A stretch of DNA of 64,000 nt from Elephas maximus indicus (lineage: Eukaryota; Chordata; Mammalia; Proboscidea; Elephantidae): contig NC_064842.1 in the NCBI RefSeq assembly GCF_024166365.1, positions 15,781,001 through 15,845,000 on the forward strand, given 5' to 3'. The notes below the pieces were generated by a model. The model was not told the DNA's origin and did no database searches. It saw nothing but the letters and a program-made list of their open reading frames with translations. A program made the translations under genes and the position numbers. Positions 46,600 to 57,121 of the stretch are shown piece after piece. Position 1 is the first letter of the stretch. Each line of letters opens with the position of its first letter.

Positions 46600-48435
46600 C
46601 TGCCCAAACAGATGTTAAGTGGCACATATCTCTCTATATAAAGAACTTCTACAACTTACCAAAAAGACAAATAACCCAATCATAAAATGGACAAAGGACT
46701 TATAGGCATTTCACCAATGAGGACATAGGAATGGCCACCAAACACATAAAAGATGCTCAAAGTCATTAGCCATCAGAGAGATGAAAATCAAAACCACAAT
46801 GAGATCTCATTTCACCCCCACGAGGATGGCTAAGATTAAAGCAAACAAAAACATAAAATAACAAATGTTTCTCAGGATGTGGGGAAACTGGAACCCTTAC
46901 CCACTGCTGGTAGGAATGCAGAATGGTACAGCTGTTGTGGTAAACAGTGTGGCAGCTCCTCAAAAAACTAAAAATAGCACTACCATATGAGCCAGCAATT
47001 CCACTCCTAGGTATAAACACACAAGGCTTGAAAACAGAAACCGGAAAAGACTTGTACACCAATGTTCACTGCAGCACTATTCACAACAGCCAAAAGTAGA
47101 AACCACCTAAATGCCCATCAACTGATGAATGGATAAACAAAATGTGGTACCTACATACAACGGAATACTACTCAGCCAGTAAGGGAAATGATATCTTGAT
47201 ATATGCTACAATATAGATGGAGCTTGAAGACGTTATGCTGAGCCAAATAAGTCAATCACAAAAGAACAAATATTGTATGACCTCACTTCCATAAAAAGAT
47301 GAACAGGCAAATGTATAGAGACCAAAGTTTCTTAGTGATTACCAGGCACAGGGTTTTTTTTTTTTTAAACCAGGTGAAGGATACAGGGAGAAAGGGAGGG
47401 GGGTATTGCTTATGGAGTATGAGTTTCAGTTTACTATGATGGAAAAATAGCACTGATTAAGGGTAGGGTTGCAAGCCAATTAATGTAATTGCTGTCAATA
47501 AGTTATAAAACTGTAAGAAGTTGAATTAGCAAAAGTTGTGTGATAGATATATTTACAACAACAATATACACACACAAAGAATAGATGCTGCTTATGTACA
47601 CCCAAACACCTCATGGCATTTAGTTCCTTGGTTTGGAGGCTTAGGGTCATGGTTTCACGGGACATCCCAATTAATTGGTTTAATGTCATGTTTAGGGTTT
47701 CTGTTCTACCTCCTAGTTCATTGTCCAGCACATGGGGTCTTAAAAGCTTGCAAGTGGCCATCTAAGGCACAAATAATTGGTCTCTATTCACCTGGATCAA
47801 CAGAAGAAGAAAGAGTCAGGAATAAGAGGAGAAAATGCAATGTGTGGCTAACTGCCTCCATGAACAGCTGCCTCCTTTGCCATGAGACTGAAAGAACTGG
47901 ATGGTGCCCGGCTACCATTACTGAACATTTTGATAGAAGACTCCACAGAAGAATCCTGACCAAGATGGGGAAAATGCAGAAGAGAATTTCAAATTCTTAC
48001 AGAATGCAGTTTTTCTGGGGCCACGGAGGCTGGATGAACCCCTGGAACTACCGCCCTAAGTAGTTTACAGAGTAAATTAGTTTCTCATTAAATCAAAAAC
48101 AGTCCCTGATGTCTCCTTAAAACCAAACAATAGTTTATCTTAACTAGTAAAAAGAGTCTGTCTTGAGTGTTGTGCTCTTTTAAGACTATCTATATGTGAA
48201 CAAATTGACAATAGCAACTCGAAAAATAAGACAGGCAACTTAAGAGTGTGGTGAGTCTATGTTAATGGGGAAGGAACAATTTGGAAAAGGAGGCTGAGAG
48301 TGCTTGTGCAATGTGAAGAACATAATCAATGTCACTGAATTGTACATGTGGAAATTGGTGTATGTTCTGTAAAAAAAAAAATTTTTTTCTGCTGTGTATA
48401 CTCTCAACAAAAATAAAACACAATATAAAAAAAGA
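46600..48435 (+). mobile_element. L1 LINE 3' end: ORF2 C-terminal remnant plus long 3' UTR
   Basis: 46600-47190 is L1 ORF2 end sequence: AACCACAATGAGATCTCATT, then GCAGAATGGTACAGCTG near 46918. 47190-48435 is the 3' [121 protein letters not shown]. No open frame, so 5'-truncated and dead. This copy ties the type B and C repeats to L1. Confidence 0.85.
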
Positions 48436-48709
48436 AAAAAACTGGAAATGTGATCACTTGACTAGACACTTGATACTAATGAATTATTATGTAGTTTTAA
48501 TTTCTCTAAGTGTGATAATGGTATTGTCATTTTAGAAAAAAAAGAGTTCTCATCTTTTAAAGATACACGTGATATATTTACAGATGACTTGGGAAGTGGG
48601 TGGAGTGCATCTAGCTTGGTAACGGCTACATGGAAGTTCGCTGCACTATTCAGTTTTCATGCATGTTCAAAATTCTTCATAATAAAAATTTATAATTTTT
48701 AAACTTAAA
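48436..48709. other. ACBD3 intron 1: old L1-end-like, unassigned
   Basis: GGTATTGTCATTTTAGAAAA then AAAATTCTTCATAATAAAAATT resembles an old L1 or L1ME 3' end. Confidence 0.4.
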
Positions 48710-49490
48710 AAAAAATTGTTTAATTGTGCTTTAGATGAAGGTTTAGAGAGTAAATTAATTTCTCATTAAACAATATACATATTGTTTTGTGACACTGGTT
48801 GCCAACCTTGCAACATGTCAACACTCTCCCCTTCTTGACCTTGGGGTCCCTATTTCCATTTGTCCAGCTTTCTTGTCCCCTCCTGCCTTCTTGTCCTTGC
48901 CCCTGGGCTCGTATGCTCATTTAAGTCTTGTATACATGGTTGGGAAACCCTTTGGGAAACTCTGGTGGCATAGTGGTTAAGTGCTACGGCTGCTAACCAA
49001 GAGGTTGGCAGTTCAAATCCGCCAAGTGCTCCTTGGAAACTCTATCGGGCAGTTCTACTCTGTCCTATAGGGCTACTATGAGTCAGAATCAACTTGACGG
49101 CAGTGGGTTTGGTTTGTGTTTGATACATGGTTGAGCTACATGTGTTGTTTGTTTTATGGGCCTGTCTAATCTTTGGCTGAAGAGTGAACCTCAGAAGTGG
49201 CTTCAGTACTGAGTTAAAAAGGTGTCCAGGAGCCATACTCTCAGGGTTTCTCCAGTCTCTGTCAGAACAATAAGTCTGCTCTTTTTTTGTGAGTTAGAAT
49301 TTTGTTCTACATTTTTCTCCAGCTCTGTCCAGGACTTTCTATTGTGATCCTTGTCAGGGCAGTCGGTGGTGGTAGCCGGCCACCATCTAGTTGTGCTGGA
49401 CTGTCTGGTGGAGGCTGTGGTAGTTGTGGCCCATTAGTCCTTTGGACTAATCTTTCCTCTGCCTTTGGTTTCGTCTAAAAAATTTTCCAC
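48710..49490 (-). mobile_element. L1 3'-UTR type C, reverse, split by a SINE
   Basis: TTAATTGTGCTTTAGATGAAG, TGACACTGGTTGCCAACCTT, CTGTCTAATCTTTGGCTGAAG, GGTAGCCGGCCACCATCTAG: the reverse of the 40440 copy. SINE inserted at 48943-49122. Confidence 0.78.
48932..49133 (+). mobile_element. AfroSINE with perfect 11-bp target duplication
   Basis: SINE 48943-49122. ATACATGGTTG is identical at 48932-48942 and 49123-49133. The host L1 reads through cleanly when the insert is removed. Confidence 0.94.
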
Positions 49491-49599
49491 ACCCAGAGTA
49501 AAAAAGTGACACAAACAATGACTGCACTGGCTGAATGCTGGCCTCCCAAAGGATGAGATTAACTTGTTGCAGAGGAGGTCTAATTTTGTATTAGTAGCA

Positions 49600-49802
49600 A
49601 TGGAATTTTGAATCCCTGGGTGGTCCAAACAGTTAATGTACTCAGATGCCAACAAAAGTTGCAGGTTTGAGTCTGCTCAGATGCACCTCAGAACAAATGC
49701 CTGGTGATCCACTCTGAAAAGTCACCCACTGACAACCCCGCGGAGCACAGTCCTCCTCTGACACACACAGGGTCGCCACGCGTCGGGGTCACCTCAGGGG
49801 TG
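49600..49802 (+). mobile_element. AfroSINE variant with AAGAAAGGCCTGG-type module (diverged)
   Basis: AATCCCTGGGTGGTCCAAAC head, TGCCTGGTGATCCACTCTG and GACAACCCCGCGGAGCACAG body, GGGTCGCCACGCGTCGGGG tail. Same design as 62690-62822. Confidence 0.72.
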
Positions 49803-50895
49803 GAATTCAGCATATCAATCTTTTTGATGAGCACATTTATTTCAGTCCTTTAGAGGGGATTTTACCATGATATTAAAAATTTCAAACCTGATAGCAATGT
49901 TATGCAGCAATTCAGAGTAGTTCTCTCATCCACATTTTCTTTTCCCAGGTATCTAAAGAGACTCAATAAAGTGATCATACTTAGAAATACTTAATCAACT
50001 TGAATCATTCCATTATCCCTTACTATTTTCAAGTAAATAAAAGTTCCAACTGTGATAAGAACAGAGTAGGTAGCTTTTAATTATTTTCCTAAGAACACCA
50101 TCAGAATACACAGGGTTCCTCCTGTAGTGGGAAGAGCTATCCTTTGGATTCTGGACTAGCTGAGAACCAACCCTGCCTCTCACTAATAAAAACTGAATAG
50201 TCTTGGGCAGGTTCTGCAACTAAGATATGGAGACAATACCCTCACTAAAGAACTGGTGGAGGATTAAACAAAATAGTATATATTCAGCTTTCAGCACAGT
50301 ACCTGACGTTTAGTGAACATCTGCTCAATAACTGGCGGCAATTATTACTCTGGAAATTTGAAGTAATGCAGCCAACCACCAGCTTATTAAGGCAATGAAT
50401 ACTTAAGAAAGAAATATTTACCCCCAAGAATACTAAAAACCAAAATACAACTCCCCAGGTTAACTCTATCCAAGACATATGAAGACTATAATAAAACCAA
50501 CACATTGGGCCCTTAGCCCAAGGAGAGAAGAAAATCCATACACTTCAACTTAAATTGCTAAACTAGAACTGGGTCACTTTGCTCCTCCCTTTAAAAACTT
50601 TCAACACTTCCCCACTGTCTACTGAATAAAAGGCCAAACTATTTACAATAGCCTGCCACGATCTGTCTCCACCTTACTTTTCTAGCTCTCTCGGTCAAGT
50701 ATTTCCTATTTGCCATTTTCTGGACAGGTATTGCTTGCCCTTTCAGATCTTCATTGCTCTTGGCTTTCCTTCTCTCTGGAGTGGCATCTGCCTCCTCAGT
50801 TTTGCACTGCAGCTGTCACTTGGTGTTTATTTCCTCTTTTGGACTCAAAGATCCTTAATGGCAAGAGGAATGTACAATTTACCTATACACCTGGA
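49803..50895. other. ACBD3 intron 1: unassigned
   Basis: Nothing recognised with confidence. Confidence 0.35.
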
Positions 50896-50897
50896 CC

Positions 50898-51223
50898 TGC
50901 TGCCACTGAGTCAGTTGCAACTCATAGTGACCCTATACAGCAGAGTAGAACTGCCCCACATGGTTTTCAAGGAGTGGCTGGTAGATTCGAACTGCCAACC
51001 TCTGGGTTAGCAGCCTGAGCTGTTAACCACTGCACCATTAAAACCAAAAATCCAGTGCCGTCGAGTTGATTCCGGCTCATAGCGACCCTACAGGACAGAG
51101 GAGAACTGTCCCATAGAGTTTCCAAGGAGCGCCTGGCGGATTCGAACTGCTGACCGTTTGTTTAACAGCCGTAGCACTTAACCACTACGCCACCAGGGTT
51201 TCCACTGCACCATCAGGGCTCCC
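50898..51223 (-). mobile_element. AfroSINE split by another SINE (outer copy)
   Basis: Outer SINE: 50898-51038 and 51202-51223 (TGCCACTGAGTCAGTTGCAA to GCACCATCAGGGCTCC). Its head is interrupted by the SINE at 51039-51201. Confidence 0.9.
51039..51201 (-). mobile_element. AfroSINE inserted into a SINE head (inner copy)
   Basis: CAGTGCCGTCGAGTTGATTC to CACTACGCCACCAGGGTTT. CCACTGCACCAT is repeated exactly at 51027-51038 and 51202-51213, a perfect target duplication inside the older SINE. Confidence 0.94.
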
Positions 51224-51311
51224 TACTTAACTATAGTGCTAACCTAATATAACACTTCATCTATAATGAGGATTCAGCAAACGTCTACTGAACAAAGTTT
51301 AGATGGTAAAA

Positions 51312-51665
51312 TACCATTATGGACTGAACTGTGCTCCCAAAAAGATGTATGAAGTCCTTGTCCCTGTCCCTGTACATATGACCCTGTTTGGAAACAGGGG
51401 TTTCTGTTGTCATGTTAATGAGGTCATGGCAGAGTAGGGCAGGTCCTAAACCTAATCCCTTCTGTGTTGTGTCAGAATAGATAGAATGAGGGTGGGGTGG
51501 TTGGGATCTACATGCAAAGAAACACCAAGGAATGCCAGCAGACACTAGAAACTATGACAGAGAGTCACAAAAGGAATTGACAGGGCCAAGACCCTGATTT
51601 GGACTTTTAGCCTCCAAACTGTGAGAGAATATTTTTTGTTATGACAGCACTGGATAATTAAGACA
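51312..51665 (+). mobile_element. Old MLT1/MaLR-like LTR
   Basis: TATGGACTGAACTGTGCTCCC start, CATGTTAATGAGGTCATGGC, TTAGCCTCCAAACTGTGAGA, then GATAATTAAGACA end. Purely non-coding. Confidence 0.7.
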
Positions 51666-53300
51666 CTTACATTTACCTACATTTTCATCTGTTATTTTAC
51701 TTTTATTTTCACAAAATTAAGAGGGTAGGGAGTTGACATAATGGGTTCAGTCAGTGGCCTATGACCACTGTCACAGGGCTGGAATGAAGAACGGGGTCCC
51801 TATTTTCAATGGAAAAGATATTCATGTTTTTAAGATTCATATTTACGCCACAGGAGAAGAGAATACGTCATTTTATTTTTAATTCTTGTAAGCTATTGGT
51901 ACAAAACCACAAAATAATGATCTACTAGAAATCCTTGCAAGACTGATTAAAGCACAAGGATTTCACTAGAAAAATTCACACATTAAAACAAATGCAGCAA
52001 CACTTGGCTTACCCCACTTCCCATAATTCTGAGTGCTTTTGTATCCCTACTTTTCTTTTTCCCCTCAATTAGGCATCTCCTACAGTAACAGCCTCTTCAT
52101 TGCTAGATGATGTAATGAGCCACGCAGAAGGGTAGCTTTTAATTGCTCCTGTGCTATTTCTCCCTCTGATATACTGAATACTGGAAAAATAAGTTCTAAG
52201 AATAAAAATTTAAGGTAGAATATAATTATATAAATTGTATAGAAACCACTAGATTTTTATAAACATGGTAATATATCATCACCACAGCAAACTTTAAATT
52301 CAAGCCGGTGACCTACAGGTCAAGTATCCAAAACCCACTAGCCATTACCAATTCCCCAAGCTAGCTAGTGCTCAGAGGGCTGAACTTCTTGTGCAATGAC
52401 AAGAAATATCTCAAAGGGAAATTTTTAAATAAAAAAAATGCAATGTATATGGAATGATCAAATGTGCTGGAAAATTTCCTAAGGGACATTTTCCATAGCT
52501 TGCACAATTTAAGTTATATTTCAAGGAAAAAACTTGAAGATTTGAACTACTCAACTTCAACTAGTAAATATGTACTCAAAAAGGTACTCCCTCCAGGAAT
52601 CGTGTCATGAATATGCTGTTCTGGAATATATACAGAACCTAGCAGCCACTTTAAAAGTCTCATTTGCACATTATCTCTTCCTACCCATACACCCCATGAG
52701 ATCTAAGTATCTCTAAGAATCAAACCAACGACGTCTTACCAGTTTTTCCCACTGAAAAAATCATGTGACTATCACCATCATTTGACTAAGTGAATCAGCC
52801 AATAGAAAAAATCACACACTACAGTCTTGCTCTAAGAAAAAAGACATTTTTTCAATTAATTCTGCTAGAAGCACAGAAGGTACTTTTATGCCTTACTCTG
52901 AGAATTCACTCTTCCAAATTGCTTACAAGGTAAAAATTTAACCTTCCAGAAGCTGCTAGAACACAGTGGACATCCCTTCTCTTTTGAGTCTGAACAGCCG
53001 AAGGGGATGTATTGGCTTAATATTTTACTTCCTTCTCCCTGGCACATTATCGCTGCCAGGTGATTAAGTGCTATTCGACTTTATGGTTCCCCAGAATGGC
53101 TGGAGAGAGCATGTACGGAACCTATAGAAAGACTTCTCCCGCTATGGGGAATGAGGAAAACTCGGCGAGGTCTGATATCCATGCCATGGGAAACAGGAGA
53201 ACGGTGAAAAGGCAACCCCAAAATGGGATCTCTGGGAGAGACAGCGCAAGGGCTTACAAAGAGGTACCTTGGCTCGTGGAAATCCGAAGAATTAAATCAG
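51666..53300. other. ACBD3 intron 1 start, next to exon 1: unassigned
   Basis: No repeat recognised. Toward 53.3 kb, G+C rises into the CpG island. A repeat-poor stretch flanking the promoter. Confidence 0.4.
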
Positions 53301-53546
53301 GTAAAATGCCCTGCTAACCTCGGGGAGGCGGGATTCGGGAGTGCCAAAGCAAGGTTCCAGGCCACTCAGGGGCGTGACCTGGTGGTCGAGCGGATAGTGA
53401 CAAGCTTCAGGTAGCCCCAGGGGCGGAACCCTGCTCCGGTCACCGCAGTGGGTGCGGGTGAGGCTGGCCCAATCACCCCGGTGGACACAGCCCGGGTCGG
53501 GCTTCCAGCGCCAGGAAGAGGAGGGCGAGCGGCCGGCCCGGCTCAC

Positions 53547-53832
53547 CTTTGAAGAAGCGGAGGGCCAGGCCGTACAGCTCCTCCAGGCCAAAGCCCCAGT
53601 GCAGCTCCAGCCGCCGCGCCTCCTCCGCCGCGCCCCCAGCCGCCGTCTCCCCGGGCTCCGGCTGCTCCCCTGCGGCGCCCGGGCCCCGGCCCGACCCCGG
53701 AGGCGAGGGTGGCGGCAGCGGCGGTGGCAGCAGCGGGGCGCCCTCCGCACCAGGCCGCTCCTCCGGGTCTGGGCTTAGCGTGAGGCCGTCGACAGACACC
53801 TCCAGTCGCTCTGCGTTCAGCACCGCCGCCAT
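53547..53832 (-). CDS. ACBD3: ACBD3 coding exon 1 (residues 1-96)
   Basis: Encodes the N-terminus, beginning [16 protein letters not shown], then a disordered Pro/Gly/Ala/Glu-rich stretch (about residues 25-70), then [17 protein letters not shown] (from about residue 79), the first helix of the acyl-CoA-binding domain. The start is the ATG at 53830-53832, in a strong context (G at -3, G at +4). An in-frame TGA at 53908-53910 lies upstream with no ATG between, so translation cannot start earlier by AUG; a GTG at 53905-53907 only looks like an extension. The exon ends in AAAG followed by GTGAGC (phase 1). GC content is very high, as expected inside the CpG island. From memory, a few residues near LELHWGF differ from human. 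Confidence 0.97.
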
Positions 53833-53916
53833 CTCCGGCTGCTGCGCCTCCTCGGCGGGGACAGGCGGCGGCCACGTATCGACTTCCTGCTGACCTCCGA
53901 CCTCCACTCACCGACA

Positions 53917-53929
53917 CCGGAACTTCCGC
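53917..53929. promoter_or_regulatory. Palindromic ETS/GABP-type site (CCGGAACTTCCGC)
   Basis: CCGGAA and TTCCG arranged as an inverted repeat, 85 bp upstream of the ACBD3 ATG. ETS-family factors such as GABPA recognise CCGGAA cores, and paired cores near start sites are typical of housekeeping CpG-island promoters. Motif seen directly; binding is inferred. Confidence 0.6.
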
Positions 53930-54299
53930 TGCTGAGGAGGCTCAAGGGCTCTGGGAGAGGGTCTGATGCCTGGTGCCCCGCCCCTCCGGGGCCATAAGCC
54001 CCGCCCCCGCGACCACCCGCCCCGCCCCGCCCCTTAGGTCCCGCCCACGGGGGAAACCCCCCGCCCCGGCGCCTTCACCGTGTCCTCTCTGACCTTAGCT
54101 CCTTGCGGTTGGCAAGTGCTCCGTCCCAACGCCCCCCATCCCGGCCGCCCTCTGGACTGCGTTCTACCCCGCGACTGTCGGTGTCCGGCAGGGCCGAGGT
54201 CAGGAGAGCCCGCTGGGGTCGGTGCGCGGAGGACAAGGATTCAGGCAAGCACCCTGCCCTTCGGGTCCTAGGACCTTCACGTTCGTGAGCAGTTGTGTG

Positions 54300-54660
54300 G
54301 TTTGCAGAACTCTCTTGCCCACCAGTTTCGTTTGTTCTTCACAGCATCTTTGAGGGATGCAGGGCAAATGCCTTTTTTTTTTTAAGAGGCAACTGAGGCT
54401 GCAGAGAAAGTCGGTGACTTCTTTGAAGTGGTTGTAGACAGGGGCAGGTTCTAGTTTTGCAGTAACTGAAGCTCATACAACCTGTGGGGCCCTCTTTAAC
54501 ATAAAAAATACAAAAATTACAAACAGAAATGTAGGTAGGAAAGTGAGTATAGATTTAGTGAGAAAGAAATCACAAATGACATTTTTAAACATCTTCCAGA
54601 TCAGACATCTAACCCTGTTGCTAATAGTTTTAAAAGTTAAAATCCACAAACAGCACACAC
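54300..54660. other. Upstream of the ACBD3 promoter: unassigned
   Basis: About 54340-54460 (CACAGCATCTTTGAGGGATG, GCAACTGAGGCTGCAGAGAA) looks MIR-like; not firm. Confidence 0.35.
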
Positions 54661-54664
54661 ACAC

Positions 54665-55156
54665 TGTCTTAGTCATCTAGTGCTGCTGTAACAGAAATAC
54701 CACAAGTGGATGGCTTTAATAAAGAAATTTATTTCCTCACGGTAAAGTAGGCTGAAAGTCCAAATTCAGGGTGTCATTTCTAGGGGAATGCTTTGTCTCA
54801 CTGTCGGCTCTGGAGGAAGGTCCTTGTCCTCGATCTTCCCCTGGTCAAGGAACCCTGGGTCCAAAAGACAAGCTCTGCTCCCTGCACTGCTTTTTTGTTG
54901 GTCTGAGGTCCCCCCTCTGTGCGCGCTTCCCTTTCCTTTTTATCTCTTAAGAGATAAAAGGTGGTGCAGGCCACACCCCAGGGAAACTCTCTTTACATTG
55001 AATTAGGGATGTGACCTAGGTAAGGGTGTTACAATCCTACCCTAATCCTTTTTAACATAGAATTACAATCACAAAATGGAGAACCACACAGTACTGAGAA
55101 TCATGGCCTAACCAAGTTGACACATATTTTGGGGGGACACAATTCAATCCGTGACA
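54665..55156 (-). mobile_element. MaLR/ERVL-like solo LTR, reverse
   Basis: TG..CA ended: plus-strand TGTCTTAGTCATCTAGTGCT at left, CAATCCGTGACA at right (reads TGTCACGGATTGAATTGTGT on minus). CACAC on both sides could be its 5-bp target duplication, but it lies in an AC run. Sister of the LTR at 18795-19462. Confidence 0.75.
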
Positions 55157-56855
55157 CACACACAACCATAAAATTTTTATTAACTGCCTGATACACTTCT
55201 ATAGGGTGTTTATAAAGTCTGAAAGCATAATTTTTTCATTCTGTTTGTTTTAAATATTAAAGATGTCCTTGATGACATTATGTTCATCTGTGTTTCCAGA
55301 CCTCATGGACACCCTTTATAATAACTTTTCCTACATTTTTGGCTGCATATTGGATCACCTTTTCCTATGGTAATTATTTTGTAATATTGTATTAAAAAAA
55401 AATACAAAGATCAATATCTTTTGTCTAGAGTGGCCAATCAATATTTTTTATTTTTAATTGTTTATAAGTTACTTTCAACTTCACAACTCAATACTGATAC
55501 TGTCATGTTTAGGGTTTTGGTCAAAACTGGGAAACTACTGAGTTTCTCTCATATATGAGCTATAATATTTCAGGGCCATTTGACTACTTCAGTGGCAGTT
55601 TTGCATGCAGTTTTTACTGGAACCCCAGAGTTTTTCAGGACAAAATTTGTCTATTGCATTAAGGCATCATCTGACCTGTGCGGATAAATAAAACATGTGA
55701 CTTCACATATAGACAGGCTCACTATAGTACAACTACAACTTTGTGCCCTGTAAACACAGGAGTTCTAATATATTCCATTTTGCATGATTTCCATTAAAAA
55801 GAGGTATGGTACATTTATAATTGTATGTATGACATTACTTAGTAGATTCTGTGATGAGGGAGAACCTCCGTTTTGATTAGGCATTGACAGAAGTGATCCC
55901 TCCACTTACTAATTTACTTCTGATAGTTGGAAGAGTTTTCTATGGTCTAGCTTCTCAGTCCTTTTATTTCAAACCTTATTTCTCTTCTATTACCCATGTA
56001 CTTACTGTACCAGGCACCACAGAAGTTCTTTGCCCTCGGGCTCTGCACCTTGGTGACATAGTGCTGGCTGAGTTGGCATAATGGGTAGCAGGTGTATTCC
56101 AGAAAGCCATTTTTACACCCACAGTGAGCAATATTTTTAACAGTACCCGGAAGTGACTGTGAACCACATAAATGCATGCCACTAAACTCAAATTAAATGT
56201 GTCCCTTATTTAATCATCGTCCCCTAGACAGATCCCCCAAAAGTCTGGGGTCATTCTGATACCACCTAACACAGAGAGGAGTGATGGAAGGGAAGCCAGA
56301 ATGCAAAGAGAGAGTGACCTTAAATATCTTACTTTTCAAATTAAAAAAAAATATTGGACCACGTGAATATACTGGTAGGGCCCCTATGAGGGCCTTGGTA
56401 AACCCACTTCTGAGTTGTAGGGGACTCAAAATTAATTCTACTACTCTAAGTCCAGTGGTTTTTCTACTTAGCTTTGATCTCTAGATTTAGCTTTAATTCA
56501 TTTTAAAATAGACACATTACAAGGCCTACCCTCTAAGAAGTCATAAATATATTACCTTGCTGTGTCTAGCTCAGCATTCTACCTTTACTTACCAATAACT
56601 GTTGAAGGTGAAAATGAGATGGTAAATATACCTCTACTTCTGTTTTCCAAGTTGTCTGCAATAACCATTTCATTTGCAATCAGGAAAAAAAAGTTATTTT
56701 TAAAAACAGTATAAATATTAAAACTTAATATAATCAGGAAGATGGATAGGTAAAACACACTATGTTTTTGGAATTTAACGTACTGAATATTCTTGAAGAA
56801 CGTGAACCATCTAGCTAATAGAATCATCAGGGACATACTCTAGGTAGTTGGCTCT
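55157..56855. other. Intergenic, no gene or clear repeat
   Basis: AT-rich. Open frames here (up to 83 codons) have no recognisable domain. Confidence 0.35.
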
Positions 56856-57020
56856 TAAAAAAAACCAAACCCAGTGCCATCAAGTCGATTCCAACTCATA
56901 GCAACCCTATAGGACGGAGTAGAACTGCCCCATAGAGTTTCCAAGGAGTACCTGGCAGATTCCAACTGCTGACCCTTTGATTAGGAGCCATAGCATTTAA
57001 CCACTGTGCCACCAGGGTTG
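56856..57020 (-). mobile_element. AfroSINE (short type)
   Basis: CAGTGCCATCAAGTCGATTC tail to GTGCCACCAGGGTTGC head; complete. Confidence 0.9.
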
Positions 57021-57121
57021 CTCTTAGAGACCTAAAAAAAGATTAGCAAATAGAACTCCCTTTTACGAACCCATTGTGGGAGATGAGTTCTAGACATTCA
57101 GTATAGTAAGAGGTCGAAATT

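Larger units (their letters stand above)
12985..53930 (-). other. ACBD3: ACBD3 gene (whole transcription unit, approximate ends)
   Basis: Eight exons on the minus strand join in frame into a 528-codon reading frame. I recognise it as Golgi resident protein GCP60 / acyl-CoA-binding domain containing 3. Known role: a cytosolic scaffold held on Golgi membranes through its GOLD domain (giantin/GOLGB1). It recruits PI4KB through its Gln-rich region, and binds PKA RI-alpha and the mitochondrial protein TSPO; picornavirus 3A proteins dock on its GOLD domain. Introns 1 to 7 are about 21.4, 0.65, 2.3, 1.9, 3.75, 2.1 and 5.5 kb, all GT-AG. No in-frame stop or frameshift breaks the joined exons, so the gene looks functional. 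The 5' end is inferred from the CpG island and the 3' end from a candidate polyadenylation signal. Confidence in identity is very high; transcript ends are approximate. Confidence 0.97.
53330..54290 (-). promoter_or_regulatory. CpG island promoter of ACBD3
   Basis: Sharp rise in G+C and CpG density over exon 1 and about 450 bp upstream, against an AT-rich background. Upstream of exon 1 are several GC boxes (CCGCCC/GGGCGG cores between about 53976 and 54065), an ETS palindrome at 53917-53929, and GATGGCGGC over the start codon, which also fits a YY1 core. No TATA box is evident at the expected spacing. This is typical of a broadly expressed CpG-island gene, and such promoters often fire in both directions. 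No divergent coding gene is visible to 64 kb. Confidence 0.9.

Noticed and set aside
53549..53893. Plus-strand and alternative minus frames over the CpG island
   Set aside because: GC-rich DNA has few stops. The frame matching ACBD3 is the only one with protein homology.
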